From the NCBI GenBank assembly GCA_022376925.1, contig JAIOJX010000004.1, positions 121,917,123-121,981,122 on the forward strand: a DNA stretch of 64,000 nucleotides, written 5' to 3'. Of the stretch, positions 62,033-64,000 are shown piece after piece (within the stretch, counting starts at the first letter, position 1; the number at the start of each line of letters is the position of its first letter). This DNA comes from Tragulus kanchil (lineage: Eukaryota > Chordata > Mammalia > Artiodactyla > Tragulidae). A program made the translations under genes and the position numbers. The notes beneath the pieces were generated by a model. The model had not been told where the DNA came from. It was given only the letters and a program-made list of their open reading frames with translations, and made no database searches.

Positions 62033-63052
62033 ATAACCTGGATGCCAATCTTTAAAAAAAAATTAAGATTTTCTTTCCATTCTTTTGAGCTTCCTGTAAG
62101 CATAAGAACTGTAAGCACTTTTAGCACTAACTTTGAAGTATTTGTACCCATCTTTTTGCTCTATATTGTTTGAATCTCACAGACAAAACATCCTGCGACT
62201 ACTAGAACTCGCTACAATAAAATGAAACTGAAAGACTACCCACCGTCATCAGGAGTTACTAGATAACCATCTGACTTTCCCATGAATATGAGAGTTAAAC
62301 ATACAGTCGCAACCCAGAAACTTCTCGATTACTCATGAATAACTCAATTGATCACGCCTGATGCATGTTGAACAGTATTTCCATTGAAGATCAACTAACT
62401 TCATTCACATCTACATGGCATCATCTATTTTGCCAATAGTTCACTGCAATCAGATTTTTTTTTCCTTAAACCAAAATTAAAGTCTCATTTCTCTCATAGA
62501 TAGATAGGAGCTTGTTGTTTCTTTTTTAAAAGCCCAATTTACAGACAAACTGGCAGTGTGTATGTACACATGTGTACAAGCAAGTGCAACAGCTGCCATA
62601 TATCAAACTAGGGAATCAGGCCTCCTGGCCCCACCTCATGGCATATGTGCCTATTAATTTAGACCTCTGTGGGCTTGTCAGACTGCTAACTCCTCATAGC
62701 TTCCTCTGGTCACTGCTACTACCTAAACCATGGTGGCTGCAATGACAGGGAGCCAGATAGGAGACCCTTTACAAATCCTCCCTTCCTCCCAATCTGGAAG
62801 CACAGATAAGAAGATCAAAGTACAAAGCAGAACAGTGAAAGATTTCATGATAAGCCACTTAGCAAGTGTCAACTTTCTTTACATAAAAATACTCCTCTGT
62901 CACCCAGACCTTTAAAATGTCAAATATCCATAGTTAAAGGAGAGCAGTGCTACATTTTCAACCAGTCTCTAAGCACAGAGTCTAAAATTGTGCTCTTTAT
63001 AAAACAGAAAGGCTTCTCTATTCATACCTCATACCTCTATAACCTTGGATAC

Positions 63053-63174
63053 GTGTGCAGTCCCTCAGTCACGGCTGACTCTTTGTGATCCCATGGATGG
63101 TAGCCCTCCAGGCTCCTCTGTCCATGGAATTTTCCAAGCCAGAATACTGGAGTGGGTTGGCATTTCCTACTCCA
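63053..63174 (-). mobile_element. Bov-A half SINE, duplicate
   Basis: Copy of 61911-62032 inside copy B of duplication 18. Confidence 0.87.
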
Positions 63175-64000
63175 ATAACCTGGATGCCAATCTTTAAAAA
63201 AAAATTAAGATTTTCTTTCCATTCTTTTGAGCTTCCTGTAAGCATAAGAACTGTAAGCACTTTTAGCACTAACTTTGAAGTATTTGTACCCATCTTTTTG
63301 CTCTATATTGTTTGAATCTCACAGACAAAACATCCTGCGACTACTAGAACTCGCTACAATAAAATGAAACTGAAAAACTACCCACCGTCATCAGGAGTTA
63401 CTAGATAACCATCTGACTTTCCCATGAATATGAGAGTTAAACATACAGTCGCAACCCAGAAACTTCTCGATTACTCATGAATAACTCAATTGATCACGCC
63501 TGATGCATGTTGAACAGTATTTCCATTGAAGATCAACTAACTTCATTCACATCTACATGGCATCATCTATTTTGCCAATAGTTCACTGCAATCAGATTTT
63601 TTTTTCCTTAAACCAAAATTAAAGTCTCATTTCTCTCATAGATAGATAGGAGCTTGTTGTTTCTTTTTTAAAAGCCCAATTTACAGACAAACTGGCAGTG
63701 TGTATGTACACATGTGTACAAGCAAGTGCAACAGCTGCCATATATCAAACTAGGGAATCAGGCCTCCTGGCCCCACCTCATGGCATATGTGCCTATTAAT
63801 TTAGACCTCTGTGGGCTTGTCAGACTGCTAACTCCTCATAGCTTCCTCTGGTCACTGCTACTACCTAAACCATGGTGGCTGCAATGACAGGGAGCCAGAT
63901 AGGAGACCCTTTACAAATCCTCCCTTCCTCCCAATCTGGAAGCACAGATAAGAAGATCAAAGTACAAAGCAGAACAGTGAAAGATAGACAAACTTACAGA

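Larger units (their letters stand above)
61686..63985. repeat. Tandem duplication 18 (offset 1157/1142)
   Basis: Copy A is 61686-62845 and copy B is 62843-63985. The first 60 bases of copy B are garbled and 15 bases shorter (AGCAAGTGTCAACTTTCTTT versus a longer clean version at 61704). It overlaps duplication 17, so the segment at about 60590-60863 exists three times. Confidence 0.93.

Noticed and set aside
62563..62578. 16-base perfect palindrome TGTACACATGTGTACA (again at 63705-63720)
   Set aside because: Built from alternating TG/CA words that are common by chance; no further sign of function.
313..63985. The duplications as a programmed or biological amplification system
   Set aside because: Units have nothing in common but length, the joins have no shared motif, and errors sit at the joins. 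An assembly cause explains all of it.

Overview
This window is AT-rich, repeat-laden, non-coding nuclear DNA from a pecoran ruminant (cattle, sheep, goat or deer type). Bov-tA SINEs, RTE-type BovB LINE 3' ends, CHR/tRNA-Glu SINEs and a bovine-type L1 3' end point to this, on a background of old mammalian repeats (MIR, L2, MER5, MaLR LTR, Tigger-like). I cannot name the species. I see no spliced host gene, CpG island, tRNA or rRNA gene, CRISPR array or prokaryotic feature. The only ORF that matches a known cellular protein over its whole length is an intronless retrocopy of ATP5MG (ATP synthase subunit g) at 33192-33503 on the minus strand.

The dominant structure is not a gene. Eighteen head-to-tail direct duplications, each with a unit of about 1.06-1.21 kb, run from base 313 to base 63985. 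The units are unrelated to one another, and the two copies of each are almost identical. Differences are mostly one-base homopolymer changes plus short garbled patches, and the patches lie beside the inner junction. About 20.6 kb of the 64 kb is second copy, so the underlying locus is probably near 43-44 kb. I read this as successive assembly pieces that overlap by about 1.1 kb and were joined without trimming the overlap, not as biology. Most repeats, and most of the short ORFs, therefore appear twice; a few appear three times where neighbouring duplications overlap.

Layout. 0-10 kb: four duplications, a MaLR-type LTR and a Bov-tA. 10-18 kb: a Bov-tA, an L1 3' fragment, and a cluster of tRNA-Glu SINEs, some CpG-rich with clear target-site duplications. 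18-25 kb: repeat-poor duplicated DNA. 25-27 kb: an L2 element broken by two SINEs. 27-33 kb: duplicated DNA with an old L1 piece, then the ATP5MG retrocopy. 34-40 kb: a duplicated C-rich minisatellite, BovB pieces, a CA microsatellite, MIR, L2 and a long BovB fragment. 40-45 kb: two overlapping duplications carrying a 5'-inverted L1. 45-50 kb: MER5, Bov-tA, MIR and BovB, again in overlapping duplications. 50-59 kb: mostly unassigned DNA, one duplicated Tigger-like element and one CHR-2 SINE. 59-64 kb: Bov-tA copies and duplicated repeat-poor DNA that could hold regulatory sequence.

No genes here work together as a system. I found no credible new biological system. The results worth following are the assembly signature, the CpG-rich SINE group and the ORF-intact ATP5MG retrocopy.
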